The notes under the pieces are model-generated. The model ran no database searches. It was not told the DNA's origin and worked only from the letters and a program-made list of their open reading frames with translations. From the NCBI RefSeq assembly GCF_000003605.2, contig NW_003151757.1:116900-160677 (forward strand): a stretch of 43,778 nucleotides of DNA, given 5' to 3'. How positions within the stretch are numbered: position 1 is the stretch's first letter; the number at the start of each line of letters is the position of its first letter. Of this stretch, positions 12,068 through 23,788 are shown in pieces. This DNA is from Saccoglossus kowalevskii. Lineage: Eukaryota; Hemichordata; Enteropneusta; Harrimaniidae. The position numbers and the translations under genes are program-made.

Positions 12068-15000
12068 CTATAATAAGTATAAAATTACTATAAACAATTT
12101 CAATATGCGACTAACCATTTTACCTATAACACTACGATAAAGACTTTCCGTTATCGACATTTTGGAATTCTTTCGTTTTTGGGGGGAACAAACCCTGAAA
12201 ACTGGTTTTGACAAGATAATTCAGACATTTATATTAGGAATAATTCATAGCGATATGTATTCCCTATGCACCCATGAATAATTTCTATAATTACGAATTA
12301 CACAAGAATATTACAGAAAAACGATAATTTGCTATATTCTCTATATTTTTGTTCCTTTTATTTGTCTTGAATTATGACTGAAAGAAGCTGAATGAAATTA
12401 CAAACTATGTAGTGTGTTCAACAACTCATGTATGAACAATAATTTAATTAAAATTTGATTTTACTTGTTGAAAATACAGTATTTTTCTACATAAAACGAA
12501 AGGTTTTCACAATGTCGAAAACGAAAAGTCTTTATCGCAGTGTTCTATACTGTATTTATTAATTATTTATCCTATATTTGTGAAAACGTTAAATTATTTG
12601 ACGATTTTTATGAAATTGATACAGCATTTAGTTATGTAATTTTCGCCCACATTATTAATGAAAAAGTACAAAAAGTAAATGTGTATTAGAAAATAACAAC
12701 GTGGACAGTTTTTTGTTCTTTATTTGTATTTATAGTTGAAAAAAAATATTATCAATCAAATACCAACATTTCAATACCATATACATTTATGGTATGGTAC
12801 AATCTATTGGGAGACTTTTGTTACAATAATTAATGAGGAAAGGCTAAAAGGAAAAATGTAAATTAATCAGTCAATATTTGCATTTAGTTTGCACATCACT
12901 TACTGTAACTACGTGTAGACGATCGACAATAGCGTATTCATCACCAACAGTGATGTTTATTGAAACAGTTCTTGTTCGTAAGCGGTCACTTAGGCTACCA
13001 TTCGGGGTCTCAAACTTCGCTCTGACCTCAAATGCAGGGCTCGGATTGGTGCAGTCTTTAAACAGAGTATGCCAGCACAGGCCTTGATAGCTGTAACGAC
13101 GTCCATCAAATGTTCTAACATGGGGGTCTCCCCTCACTCCTCCACTGGATTTTACTAAAGATATGGTAAAAAAAGAAGAATATAACAAATATGTGAATAT
13201 ATTTCGAATCAAAAGTATTATGTTTTTGGGAGAACACAAAATGTGAATAGAAGAGAACAACGTGTTTTGTTGTTGATAACATATGTAAGGTGAAAACTTG
13301 CCTAATTTGTAAATACTAATTTCGGTCATTCCACCGCAAATCTGGGATTGATCACCCATACATGGCCAAGTACAGAAATCTTCTTCGACTGGTATGTACG
13401 TTTCTAAATTGAGTCCGCAAAAGCATGCATCACCGAACTGTAACCCGAAATATGACACACTTGAGCTGTCCATTTCACTTGCGCATGTATCAGCACATGT
13501 CTCTATTGTCATTGCTTCGTCATAAGTAGGTGGCGCTATATCCATCGACAGATGTTGTACATCATAGTAACACCCCATGTAGGTCTGTGAAACTGTGAAT
13601 ATTTATGGTGTTATTAAAAATTATAAAAAAAAGGGAAGTAAAACAAATCTTACCCACCATAGACATTTAAACATCGAAAGTTTAGTCTGCGTAAACAAAA
13701 GAAACGACTGGCAGTATTTGGCAATCCAACGGACAAGTTCACTGCACATCAAATTCGAATCAGTAAAAACAAGATATATGGACTGTATAGTATAGATCAA
13801 GTGATGAATGGTATTTCGACAACAGTTAGCACTTTATGATCTACAAGGTAGCACCCGCAATATAATTTTCAGTATATTAACAATGTATGCACAGCTTCAT
13901 GAAACAAAAAATAATATTCCAGTGATTGCCACCCACTATAATAAAGCTCAATGTATATGAAAAATAAACAGATTATAACAATCGCACAAAGTCCCTGACC
14001 TTCCAAACTATATAAAGATATCAACATGCTTTTTATAATCGAGTCGTTGCCATGACCGCAAAATTATATAGAAAATAATAAATAAATATCCAAGAAATTA
14101 AAAAAAAAAAATATTTCATAGACCACGGATTGTGGATGACGGTCGTTAATAGGAAAGTCCTTTGGATGGTAAATTTGGTAAAACATATATCTAGTAAATA
14201 TGACTTACTTGCCCGTTTTCCAACTGATATCTAAAGGGAATAAAGACATTATTAATAATTATCATAATATATTCTGTATGATAAAATCGTTATTTCTCTA
14301 CATTGCCGCAATCGACTACACTTTTGTTAGCATTTTGTGGTTTTCCAACCCGACCTGCCATTTCAATTCACGGAAACGTCACCTATGAAATACATATATA
14401 TATATATGTCTATGAAAGCCTGGAGATGGGAGCGGTGACAGTAAACCAAAAGGAGCCTGGTCAGTATACATTTATTCATTCTTGAGAAAGACACTTAAGA
14501 ACGTGAATGAATTGAAAAAATAACGATTTCATAACCTTGCGAGTAAAGATTAGTTATTTGTTTTTTGTATTATGTAATAGCCATTGAGTCGTTAACAAAT
14601 ATCACAGTTGGTTTAGCTTTGAGATGATTGTTGATATGATAAGCATTACAAACAAATTGACATTCAGTAGAATTTGCAGCATTCAAATTAGTCATGGAAT
14701 AATACATGCGTTTCATTTATCAATCTATATAATTAGGACATTACTGGCAAAGTGCTTGCGACTAGCCGATACTGGATGATATTTGATGACCGCCATGTTA
14801 TTATCACGAGACTTGTAAAATTGTCAGTTTTGAACAAATAATCAAAGTTGAGATTCTAAATGTTTACAATATTGTGAAAAAAAAAACAGTGAACGTTTGC
14901 AAGTGAAACGTTAAATAGCGTCGAATCATTTTGTCTATGCATATTGTGTCTGATATGACCTTGAAGTAAATTTGGTGTGTAGATGTCACACCTACGCACT

Positions 15001-15239
15001 CGCACAAAAAAAGCAGCAAAACAAATCAAAATCAAAACTAATTGTTATGATCAACTGCAATGGTCCCCGACAAGTTAATACATATTTAAATACAATATTT
15101 GAGAACGACCAGCACTGAATGAAAGGCAGGGATATATATCTACACTAGTAACGAACGTGCATAATAAAAGTCATATACTTACCTTACTCGGTGCTGCTTC
15201 GCTACAACTGATTAGTAACAGTACTACCAATAGCTGCAT
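11780..15239 (-). CDS. Gene A: secreted WSC-vWD protein, about 293 aa
   Basis: Four exons: 15239-15188 (signal peptide), 13592-13302 (WSC), 13154-12904 (first half of vWD), 12067-11780 (second half of vWD, TAA at 11782-11780). The lengths sum to 882 nt, an exact multiple of three. Predicted layout: signal peptide about residues 1-16, WSC about 18-114 with eight cysteines, vWD about 115-293. The vWD begins GDPHVRTFDGRRYSYQG, a very typical vWD start, and carries CGLLGN in place of the usual CGLCG. N-x-S/T sites occur at NGS, NIT and NTT. The protein should be secreted; its ligand and role are not known. Compared with neighbouring gene B it lacks the 22-nt microexon and one WSC. The closing TAA lies within a sequence that also reads as a donor (AC|GTAAGC), so extension into further exons cannot be excluded. 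A second phase-coherent choice exists for intron 1. Confidence 0.8.
12124..12550. mobile_element. MITE M4 with terminal inverted repeats of about 50 bp
   Basis: Left end CTATAACACTACGATAAAGA and the complement of the right end GTATAGAACACTGCGATAAA pair over about 50 bp, including ATCGACATT / TTCGACATT. It lies in the intron between the two vWD exons of gene A. Related: 33374-33594 and a fragment at 19335-19377. Confidence 0.7.
12904..13154 (-). CDS. Gene A exon 3: N-terminal half of vWD
   Basis: Acceptor ATCTTTAG above 13154, phase 1, 251 nt, donor ACA|GTAAGT at 12904 (phase 0). Contains SSGGVRGDPHVRTFDG, then RRYSYQGLCWHTLFKDC and a strand-rich stretch with NIT, ending DRLHVVT. It is five codons longer than the homologous exon of gene B. 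The intron before it is only about 147 bp. Confidence 0.87.
13302..13592 (-). CDS. Gene A exon 2: WSC module (8 cysteines)
   Basis: Acceptor ATTCACAG above 13592 (phase 1), 291 nt, donor G|GCAAGT at 13302/13301. Reads SQTYMGCYYD, TCADTC, ACFCG, FCTWPCMGD, ICGG and IYKLG. Eight cysteines. The next exon starts in phase 1, so the GC donor is required: the nearest GT (AA|GTTTTC) would leave phase 2. A second acceptor at 13584 (phase 0) is also possible. Confidence 0.85.
13593..15187 (-). other. Gene A intron 1
   Basis: About 1.6 kb. No WSC1-type exon or 22-nt microexon comparable to genes B and C was found, so gene A seems to have a single WSC. Confidence 0.55.
15188..15239 (-). CDS. Gene A exon 1: signal peptide
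   Basis: ATG at 15239-15237; reads MQLLVVLLLISCSEAAP, a standard signal peptide with a likely cut around SEA/AP. Two donors compete: A|GTAAGG ending at 15188 (phase 1) and AAG|GTAAGT ending at 15183 (phase 0, closer to consensus). The phase 1 choice matches the donor position in genes B and C and the phase 1 acceptor of the next exon. Confidence 0.75.
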
Positions 15240-15356
15240 GGTTTGAATGGTTATAGACGAAACTTCGATGAATGCGTTTGCAGTTCGCTGGATTTTCAGA
15301 CAGCAGTCACTGTTGGTGCGAATATGTGGTTCTGCAATAAAATGAAGTGTAATTGA

Positions 15357-15364
15357 ATATATAT
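15357..15364 (-). promoter_or_regulatory. TATA-like run upstream of gene A
   Basis: An ATATATAT run about 120 bp before the ATG of gene A. It is the only TATA-like stretch at a distance comparable to genes B and C. It could equally be plain AT-rich sequence. Confidence 0.2.
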
Positions 15365-15676
15365 GTATGTGTGAACACATGAAATGTATCATGGAAATTA
15401 GACGCTGGTTATGAATACATGCATCATATGCACCTAACATACATCGGTACCATGCGTCTAACAGCAAAGATCATACCAATGCAAAACACACTCAAATCCT
15501 AAAGTATAAAAACGTTGATATTTGCCTTTTAAATTGAGTTGGTCAATTGAAGCGCTCTGGTAATACGGCTGTTGTATTAACCGGCGGTTGTTGTCACCTA
15601 ATGAGGAGAATAGAAAAGAATATGATAACATTTCTTGATTCATTTTGGCAAATAAACACCTGATCATCATGAAAAA

Positions 15677-15681
<5 letters not shown>

Positions 15682-15716
<35 letters not shown>
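15682..15716. repeat. (TA)n microsatellite
   Basis: Uninterrupted TA run about 450 bp upstream of gene A. Confidence 0.93.
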
Positions 15717-15720
<4 letters not shown>

Positions 15721-15832
15721 ACACAATGTTCAGATACCAACTGCCTTCACTTTCATGCAAATGTGTTATGATGTTTGGAATAGGGATATTCAGGGTTAAT
15801 TTCCACAGACAGAAGCTAGTGCTTGTTTTTAA

Positions 15833-15840
15833 TGACGTCA
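15833..15840. promoter_or_regulatory. Palindromic CRE-type site (TGACGTCA) upstream of gene A
   Basis: A perfect TGACGTCA about 595 bp before the ATG of gene A, with a second half-site TACGTCA ten bases further along the plus strand. TGACGTCA is the CREB/ATF consensus. A copy also lies about 300 bp upstream of gene C, but chance occurrence is not excluded. Confidence 0.25.
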
Positions 15841-16277
15841 CTGTGCACTACGTCATGTGACTCACTGCTGCGGTCTATTAATAATAGTCTAAGTGATTTT
15901 TAGGCAATAAATTTCCTAACGTTTCACCGGAAGTGACAACAATTGGAGATAAACATGTTTTTATCGTCTGCACATTTTCTTGTCGTGTATGTAACGCGAA
16001 CATTTCGTTCGACGCTTACTCAGTCCTATTTCTATATCTCATATGCAAATGACCTTTGACACAACCGCGGGTTGCTTGGTTTCCCTTAATGTATGCTTAT
16101 TGATTACGAGAAACAACGTCACGAATATTGTAAAGTACATTGCAACACGAATGCGGGCCTATGTGCCCACACTGAAATAGAATAGTTGCTCATTTGCACT
16201 CAGACCAAAACTCTCATATTTAGTCAACAATGTATAATCAGCGTAAAATGAAAGAAGATCCCATATGCTAAGGTACA

Positions 16278-16678
16278 AAATATTATTATACATCTGTTAC
16301 CGTAACGCCATAAGTTACAGCATTCCGTAACTTTGCGGTATTGCACTGGTTATTTTTATTCTACCATATGAGGAAACGCGAATTCCAAATATGGAACGAT
16401 TACGCGCGTAATCGTCCTCCAACAATAAAAAACAAACAAACATGGCTCCCCACGGGTTTGACCGGACTCCACACAAAGAAGTTGGCTAACTCTGTTCTAA
16501 ACTTTTTGTATTTCGGCATTCCCATAAAGTATCTTTGGAAGGAAAAAATGTTTAATAATCAGGTTATTATAAGGATACTGCAAAGTATGCACTCAGACAG
16601 TACGTGGTCGCATCGATACTCCCGCTGTACAGTCTTCGCACATACTTTGCAGTATCCTCTTAATAATCTCATATTATA
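16278..16678 (+). mobile_element. Dispersed element M3 with terminal hairpin
   Basis: About 400 bp from TATTATTATACATCTGTTACC to CCTCTTAATAATCTCATATTA. The last 110 bp form a hairpin: AGGATACTGCAAAGTATG pairs exactly with its complement. Copies lie at 42035-42418 (same strand) and 25897-26184 (reversed). It contains GGTTTGACCGGACTCCACAC, nearly constant among copies. No protein is encoded. Confidence 0.75.
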
Positions 16679-18528
16679 CAAATGTAATTGGACTATATCA
16701 TAGTTATACCCGGTATTGTACATGTAAGTAAATAACGGTACGTACAATTATATCATTCAGTCACTCATTAGTAGTCCAGATTCATATATTTCTACTGAAT
16801 AAACACAGTTCACATATGTCGCGTAGAGTTTGCATACATGTTCGCACATCCGGGCATTTTGCTTACAGTGATAAAAAAACAAACATTAATTCTGCGAAAA
16901 GTTTTATTCATTTTTGAGCTATCTACCTGCATGAACATTTATGATCACTTTATGATTGCTAAGGCTGATTAATTGACATTTTAGCAGAACATTAACTGGA
17001 ATATAATGTTATCGGTAAACTTTGTGACATTATATGACCAATTCAAATGTGCGCATACGAATAGCATTAAATGAATAATCATTAAATATTCATTGGCGAA
17101 GATAAGCCGATTATATTTTCGCTGTAAGCTCAAAGAACCTGCGGGAATATTCTACATATATGAAAATCATAATTTGACCAATATGTGGCATATATTGAAC
17201 ACTTCCGTAATTAAAAAAAAACTACAATTAAATTCACTGTGATATTATTATTAAAACAGTAAAAAGTCCTCAGATATGGAAGACCTCCTGACATCTTTAT
17301 TAAAATCATTGGTTAAACGACAGTATCTGTGTCCAAGATTGCATTTATATTAAGATCATATGACCATTTATGAATATTGAATATTTAGATGAGACACAGT
17401 GTTTAATGTCTGCAATAGAAAACTGACTCGAGGTCTCTCTCTCCAATAGCTTTCAACATGTGAATGTTGTGTCTTAATTACGTTAGGTGACTATATACGG
17501 TCATTAAGTACGTTTATCACATATAGTAGGCAAGGACTTGAATATAATATTGTGAGAATGTTTCTATCTACAATGCTACTCCTGATATATGGCCGGTAAC
17601 CTTTATATCCGCTTTATATCAGCACTTTGTGCCAATGAATAATAATGAATTGGGATTTTTTTGGTTTCAGTATAGAGCGATAAATGATTTATACAATAGC
17701 TAATAATAATGTTGAAATGGTGCTGCAATTAAAATAAGTGTTTATATCCCTGGGCAGATAAAAGGAAATGTAAGTTTATGTTTAACGTACAGTTTGCCTG
17801 TGTACACACGGTTATTTACTTACTGTGTGTGTGTTTGGTTTGTCTCTACTCATTATGGAACATGACATTCTAGTGTGCTCTAATTTAAAGTTCATTTTCA
17901 AGTTACATTCAGGAATAAAGTTTAGCTTCAACACGTATGATATATTGGTCTTTATTTTTTTTTCAATTGTACCTTCAATTTTTCAATCTTTTAATTTACG
18001 AAACCAAACATGTTAAAATTAAAAAAGTAGTATGTTAATATGTTTAATATTTTGAGATGAAACGGGCATTTATAGGACAAATACATTATTTTATTGTTGG
18101 GAATGTATATTCATTCTTTAACAATAGTATTGAATGAGGTAGTGAACATTGAGGAGTAGTAAACGTAGGCCTTCAATAAAAAACTTCAATATCTATATTT
18201 ATTGCTCCAACATAATTTATTTGTTGATTACAGTGCATTTTATGTTGCAGAATTTCAGCATGTCACAGGTTGGTGTTCAATTAAGAATACTTCTTTTTAC
18301 ATTTTAATGACATTTGTTTTTGCGGTATATCGAAACTATTCGTCTGAAAATGATCGATTATGTTATTATTTGTTATACCTGCATTTTCCCCACAAATGTA
18401 ATTTAATATTGCAAGATATTTGTTTTCTGTATTTAAAGAAATGTCTCATTAACGTTTCAAGTATTACTATATGTATTACACGGGAAAACATGGGTCTGCA
18501 ACTGCGCTATATTTGTTGATGTAACACC

Positions 18529-18557
18529 GACATATACAATTTCGCTTTGTATATATG
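18529..18557 (+). repeat. 29-nt hairpin repeat, copy 1
   Basis: GACATATACAATTTCG... folds into an 8-bp stem (ATATACAA / TTGTATAT) with a 7-nt loop. The same 29 nt, one base different, occur at 23361-23389. Confidence 0.5.
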
Positions 18558-19334
18558 TTCTAAATATTTACTTTAGTTCTAGCAATTATACGAAAAATGG
18601 TGTTTCCAAAACACTATTTTCAACGCGGTGTTTGTTTATGCTAGTTGTGCATCACGTGAAATACGATAAACTGGTTAAATTACCCACAAAATAAAAATTG
18701 CTTAGTGAGACAATATTCTGTTTAAAGGTTTTGTTTTTGGTTACGTATAATGGTTATGCAATTTTGACATAATTAATCGATTGGATGAGCCTTTATAAAT
18801 TTACATGTTATCTCGGTGCACACATTTCTTTTGGTCTGTGCATGCATGCTATATAGAGAAACATGAGTGATCAGCAAACTAGGTTAGTCACTAAATCACA
18901 TGGCTGAACGAATAACTTGTCTTTAGGAATCTATAGAGGGCGCGGTACAGAAGTACTATGATATGCATATGGCGCTACAATACGATATGTTATGTGTATC
19001 TGTTATAAACTTATACTTGATTATGGGAAAAGTATAAATACTGAATCGTTGTAGATATGTGTTGTAAAACGCCATGATTGCCGGTTATTTTCGACCTTTG
19101 TCGATCTTCCGTAGAGTTATCTGTTCTGTTTCTAATTTATTTTTTCAGTATTGCTGATCCTTAGTCTCATTGATTTTAGTCAAGGTGTTTTTATGTGGGT
19201 CACTGTGATTTTTTTCGTTTTTTTGCCAAAATAATCCCAAAACAGTTTATGAACAGTATGAGCATTAATTTTAATAACTTTGATTTTGCTTGATTACAAT
19301 ACTGTTTTTCCTCCGTAAAAAACGAATAAATTTA

Positions 19335-19377
19335 ACATTGTCGAAAACAGAAAGTTTTCATCGTAGAGTTTTGTAGT
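19335..19377. mobile_element. MITE M4 end fragment
   Basis: CATTGTCGAAAACAGAAAG followed by TTTTCATCGTAGAGTTTTG matches the right terminal repeat of M4. No partner end was recognised nearby. Confidence 0.5.
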
Positions 19378-20609
19378 AAACGGATATTCACATTTAAAAC
19401 TGACGTAGATTTTCAGTCCCCCTGTATGTGAATAGGAGCAATTGTATTGATTAATATGCAGATGTTTTGTTATCTTGTCTGAGCTAGGGGACCTGGTTTG
19501 TTATCTTATGCAAACAAGTTGATGTTTTATCACAGTGTAGTTTAGCATTGATCCGCTAATTGAAGATATGGCTCTGCATTTTGTGTATGTATCAGTGAGT
19601 GTGAGGTGCTCTGATTAGGCTATATGATGCTAGCATGTGTATCATGCGTGTCCTATTGTGTGAGAGCAGGGCGCCGTGGTTTTGTTGTTTTTGCTGATAT
19701 ACTATTGTAATGCAATGCCACGACAATATATTAATTAGCCAATCAAAGTTAATTTGCATGCAGAATACCAACAGCTGTAACCTCGCGATGGGCGCAACAT
19801 CGGTACAGAATGAAATATTGTTATGGGGAGAGGGGAAAAGAACGAGAGCAGTGACAAGTTAGTGGCCATTTGAAGATACGATTTAAATAATTCGTGTACT
19901 TTATATATGTATGTATCTAGTTGTCCATCACAGCTCGTCAATCAATTAAATTCGGCATTGCAACAATGTTACTTCAAATGCCATTCAACAGTTGGCAACA
20001 GACACAGTAGTGATTATTTGTACGACGATTTTACCGGCCACATATATCGAATTGTATATGTTGTTTTGCAGGATGGTGTGCGACCACTCATGTTGAAATG
20101 CATATTATAATTGATTCAATTGTTGCATGAATAATTCATCAATTTCAATTTTAAACTGGGTTTAAAGCATCATGCATCTCATACACATAATGATTATGTT
20201 TATATTGCTATTTTATCTATAATTTTATATTGTTCTCTACAAAGAAAAAAAAACCTTACACACATTTTGTTTGATTTGCCTTTTCACTGTGATGTGTATT
20301 TACATCTTGTTTATGCTTTTGTCATCATGTACAAAAGCAACGACAAATAAACAATATTTATTCATAATTTACATAACGCGCGTTGTTTACAATCACATGA
20401 GCACCCTTAACTCGGTGTTTTATTTACAGGAATTCATATGATTTACATAAGCTCTAATCGTAGATTATGTGAGAATACCAGAACGCGTAAATGGCATATC
20501 TTATATAAATGGAATTGTCATACAAATAGTTATATGTGCTATTTATTCAAGTGGTGATATGCCTTTTTGTAGCCCATGGTAAATACCGAATAAAAGGGAT
20601 TTGTTTCGG

Positions 20610-20746
20610 TTAAAGAACGGTCGATAGTCGTCGCGCCGCGTCCTGTTCGATATGGGACTCATAGCGACGTATATAACGCGTGTAAAATACATCGTTTATT
20701 TACATGAAATTCGAACACGCGCTGCGCGACGACCACCGCGCTTTAA
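20610..20746. mobile_element. TTAA-flanked MITE (family M1 variant)
   Basis: 137 bp with TTAA at each edge and inverted ends rich in GTCGTCGCG. The interior matches, in reverse, most of 28327-28446. Confidence 0.68.
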
Positions 20747-22390
20747 GCTTATCAATAATATTTGAACTGACAGTGCCATATATATTATTCACGTCAAGAT
20801 ACTTTATTCCAATTGTTATTAATCCAATATTTGGTGCACGTACAATATAAGTGCAAGACAAATGCAATTGTAAACATTGCAGAGAAATTCTCCGCTCATC
20901 ACTGTGGGATATTTCGTTTGAGACTTGATAATTCAAATTGTAAATATCTCAAAGTGAAATCGATTAGTGAAACTAATTTAAAATATAATTGATTTGTGTG
21001 ACGTTGAAAGTAATTGAAATAGCCACATGCTACACACACAGTTAAAGGAGTAATTTTCGGAAGTGACATTTTTTCCGTGGATATGGGACACAGCATCATC
21101 GCAAGTAATGGTTTATTCCGATGAATTCCAATCAGATGATGTCACCATTTCTACAGTATAGCAGTGTAATATTTGCAGTAAAAGCGTCGTAACAATAAAA
21201 TATTCATTAAAACATTTTGTAATTGGGTACCAATCTGTGACATATTGTTTGACACATGTGCATCCTCAAAACAGTAGTTGGAATAAAAGAAAATGATACA
21301 ATAAATGTAGAAACGCTTTGTATACTTTAGCGTATGATGTGATCGAAATTAAATTCGACACAGAAATGATCAGTTCTTCTCTTCATTGTGTATGTTTAAA
21401 GGTGGTCGACATTGAAATTTGGTAATGTGGTGCATAACTAATCGACTATGCTTTATCACAGGGTAGTCATTTGTAAGAGCGATCTACAAATAATAAATTA
21501 ATAATAAATTAACATTCAGTGTTTTCATACGGATAACTATTTTCTCATTGCACATTGTAGAACAGCGTCACATTAATCTCACTACTATTCCCAATCATAA
21601 AAAAAACACTAATCTTTAAGTAAAATAAAATGAAACTATGATACGCACAAGCAATTCTATGATATGTTTTCAGTCGTAAAATTCGATGCATAAACATCTC
21701 AAATGTTGTTGTACATCTTAAGTAATAGTGCTGTTGAGAATTTACAGATTAGTGTTTAAATAAAAAATAATAATATTGACATGTAATGTAGAAATAATAG
21801 AATTGTAGAATAATAGACATTATAGAAATACTCTATTCATTGTACTCCCTTGCGTTGAGAATACAACTTGAAGAGTAGAGCACATGACTACTTTAAACGC
21901 ATCCTCGGCATCAGTTCTTTTAAGCAGTGATTTTGACAAAAACAAACTGAGTAACACACAATATTTTCTCTGAACACACGAGTAACCCTCTGCTTCAACC
22001 ACACTATTCTTATTGCATAATTCTAATTTAAAAAAATATATATATTTGTCTCCAAAAACACACACGTCATGTATCGGTGATGGCGATATTCTGTATGCTG
22101 AGCGAGAACATGTAAATTGTCAATTCGATATATGCACATATTTTGACAAAAACCTTTTGTAATTTGACGACCATGCGCTGTTGCAGATGCATGTAAGAAT
22201 TAAACATGGAACAGATCGGTGTCCAATTAAAAAATATTATTTGAGTTATTTTTTTGTAGCATATGAAAGATTGATTTTGTTTTATTTTCCGACGATGTTG
22301 TAAATGACTTATTTTATAATGTATCACATGTCATCCAACTAAAACTAGACTTCATGAGTAACGGGCAGTTGACCCCCTCCGGAATCCCCG

Positions 22391-23155
22391 ATGTTATGAA
22401 ATACGGCGTTATATATTCCTATTGTTACTATAATTATAGCTGTGAATATTTGTGGAATGTCAACGTAATGGTATTTGTTATACATTGGAAACTGACCGCC
22501 GACCCACGTTTTTTTGCAAAGTTGTGTAGTTACGATTTTATGAAATACGGCGTTTTTGTAATCCCATTGTAACTATAATTATAGCTGTGAATATTTGTAG
22601 AATGTCAACGTAATGGTATTTGTTATACATTGGAAAATGACCGCCGACCCACGTTTTTTGCAAAGTTGTGTAGTTACGATTTTATGAAATACGGCGTTTT
22701 GTAATCCCATTGTAACTATAATTATAGCTGTGAAGATTTGTAGAATGTTAACGTAATGGTATTTGTTATACATTGGAAACTGACCGCCGACCCACGTTTT
22801 TTGCAAAGTTGTGTAGTTACGATTTTATGAAATACGGCGTTTTGTAATCCCATTGTAACTATAATTATAGCTGTGAAGATTTGTAGAATGTTAACGTAAT
22901 GGTATTTGTTATACATTGGAAAATGACCGCTGACCCACGTTTTTTGCAAAGTTGTGTAGTTACGATTTTATGAAATACGGCGTTTTGTAATCCCATTGTA
23001 ACTATAATTATAGCTGTGAAGATTTGTAGAATGTTAACGTAATGGTATTTGTTATACATTGGAAAATGACCGCTGACCCACGTTTTTCAAAGTTATGTAG
23101 TTACGATTTTATGAATCACGGCATTTTGTAACCCCATTATAGCTGTGAATATTTA
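22391..23155. repeat. 143-bp tandem (satellite-like) array, about 5.3 copies
   Basis: The marker ATGAAATACGGCGTT recurs at 22396, 22540, 22684, 22827 and 22970, with a degenerate one at 23111, giving a period of 143-144 bp. Inner copies differ by only a few bases and the outer copies are more diverged. The array lies in the A-B intergenic region, about 570 bp upstream of gene B. The frame running through several units is a consequence of the repeat, not a gene. Confidence 0.93.
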
Positions 23156-23360
23156 CTTTTAATTTGTTCTCTCGCGAAATAGAGGCTCCGCACTGAATTG
23201 TCAGCTCATGAATATTTTTGCATAAATTTGCATATTGCGCGGAGCTCCGGGGATACGAGATCGGAAACCGCTGGTTTGATTTTGATTACTTCCCTAAAGT
23301 TAATACGAGCTACCTGAAATGGCTACCCTACCCCCAACGTCGAGTAGTCAGGCCAATCTC

Positions 23361-23389
23361 GACATATACAATTTCGCCTTGTATATATG
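23361..23389 (+). repeat. 29-nt hairpin repeat, copy 2
   Basis: Same hairpin as at 18529-18557, here 340 bp before the ATG of gene B. Confidence 0.5.
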
Positions 23390-23472
23390 CTTCGACGCAA
23401 TTGTACATCAATTTAATTAACACATACAGCATATAGTTTGTCATATGAAAAACTTCAGTATCGTATTCATTG

Positions 23473-23499
23473 AACAATCTCATTTAAATCATACTTACC
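23473..23499 (+). promoter_or_regulatory. Conserved upstream block of gene B
   Basis: The 27 bp beginning AACAATCTCATTTAAAT match the block upstream of gene C at 25 of 27 positions. The block ends 229 bp before the ATG of gene B. Shared sequence at a nearly constant distance suggests a retained promoter element, or residual identity from the duplication. Confidence 0.45.
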
Positions 23500-23633
23500 G
23501 ACTGTGTTTAAGATGTACACCGTCCAATCTGTCACACGTTGTTATTCCATTTCAAATCAACATAAATTGAATTCACTACGCAGGCTTCAGTTTAAGCCTT
23601 TGCATAATTATTTCTGTGTTAATGTGTTTGGCA

Positions 23634-23640
23634 TATATAA
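23634..23640 (+). promoter_or_regulatory. TATA box candidate of gene B
   Basis: TATATAA, 94 bp before the ATG, allowing a leader of about 60 nt. Gene C has the same heptamer 107 bp before its ATG, which raises confidence somewhat. Confidence 0.4.
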
Positions 23641-23727
23641 CCGTGTTTCAATTGTCGCATCAATAGACCACTTGTCCGCCACTCCAAATATCCTCCTCTT
23701 GAAATCGCTACACAATACTGTTTTACA

Positions 23728-23788
23728 ATGCGTATACTAGTATTACTCACACTGCTTGGTTGTTCAGTCGCAGCTCCAGGGAAAACAA
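23728..23788 (+). CDS. Gene B exon 1: signal peptide
   Basis: ATG at 23728, reading MRILVLLTLLGCSVAAPGKT, donor ACAA|GTAACG, phase 1. The exon is 61 nt, the same length as gene C exon 1, and the peptide aligns residue by residue with it. TATATAA lies 94 bp upstream of the ATG. Confidence 0.82.

Larger units (their letters stand above)
15841..22390. other. Divergent A-B intergenic region
   Basis: Between the head-to-head genes A and B. It contains M3 (16.3 kb), an M4 fragment (19.3 kb), an M1 MITE (20.6 kb) and a hairpin repeat (18.5 kb). No gene recognised. Confidence 0.5.

Noticed and set aside
12878-13087. Plus-strand frame opposite gene A exon 3
   Set aside because: Antisense shadow of the vWD first-half exon.
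15458-15841. Minus-strand frame of 127 codons upstream of gene A
   Set aside because: It includes the TA microsatellite read as an IYIYIY run; a chance frame.
22579-23059. Three overlapping minus-strand frames with nearly the same protein
   Set aside because: They arise because the 143-bp tandem unit is read repeatedly; there are no splice or start features.
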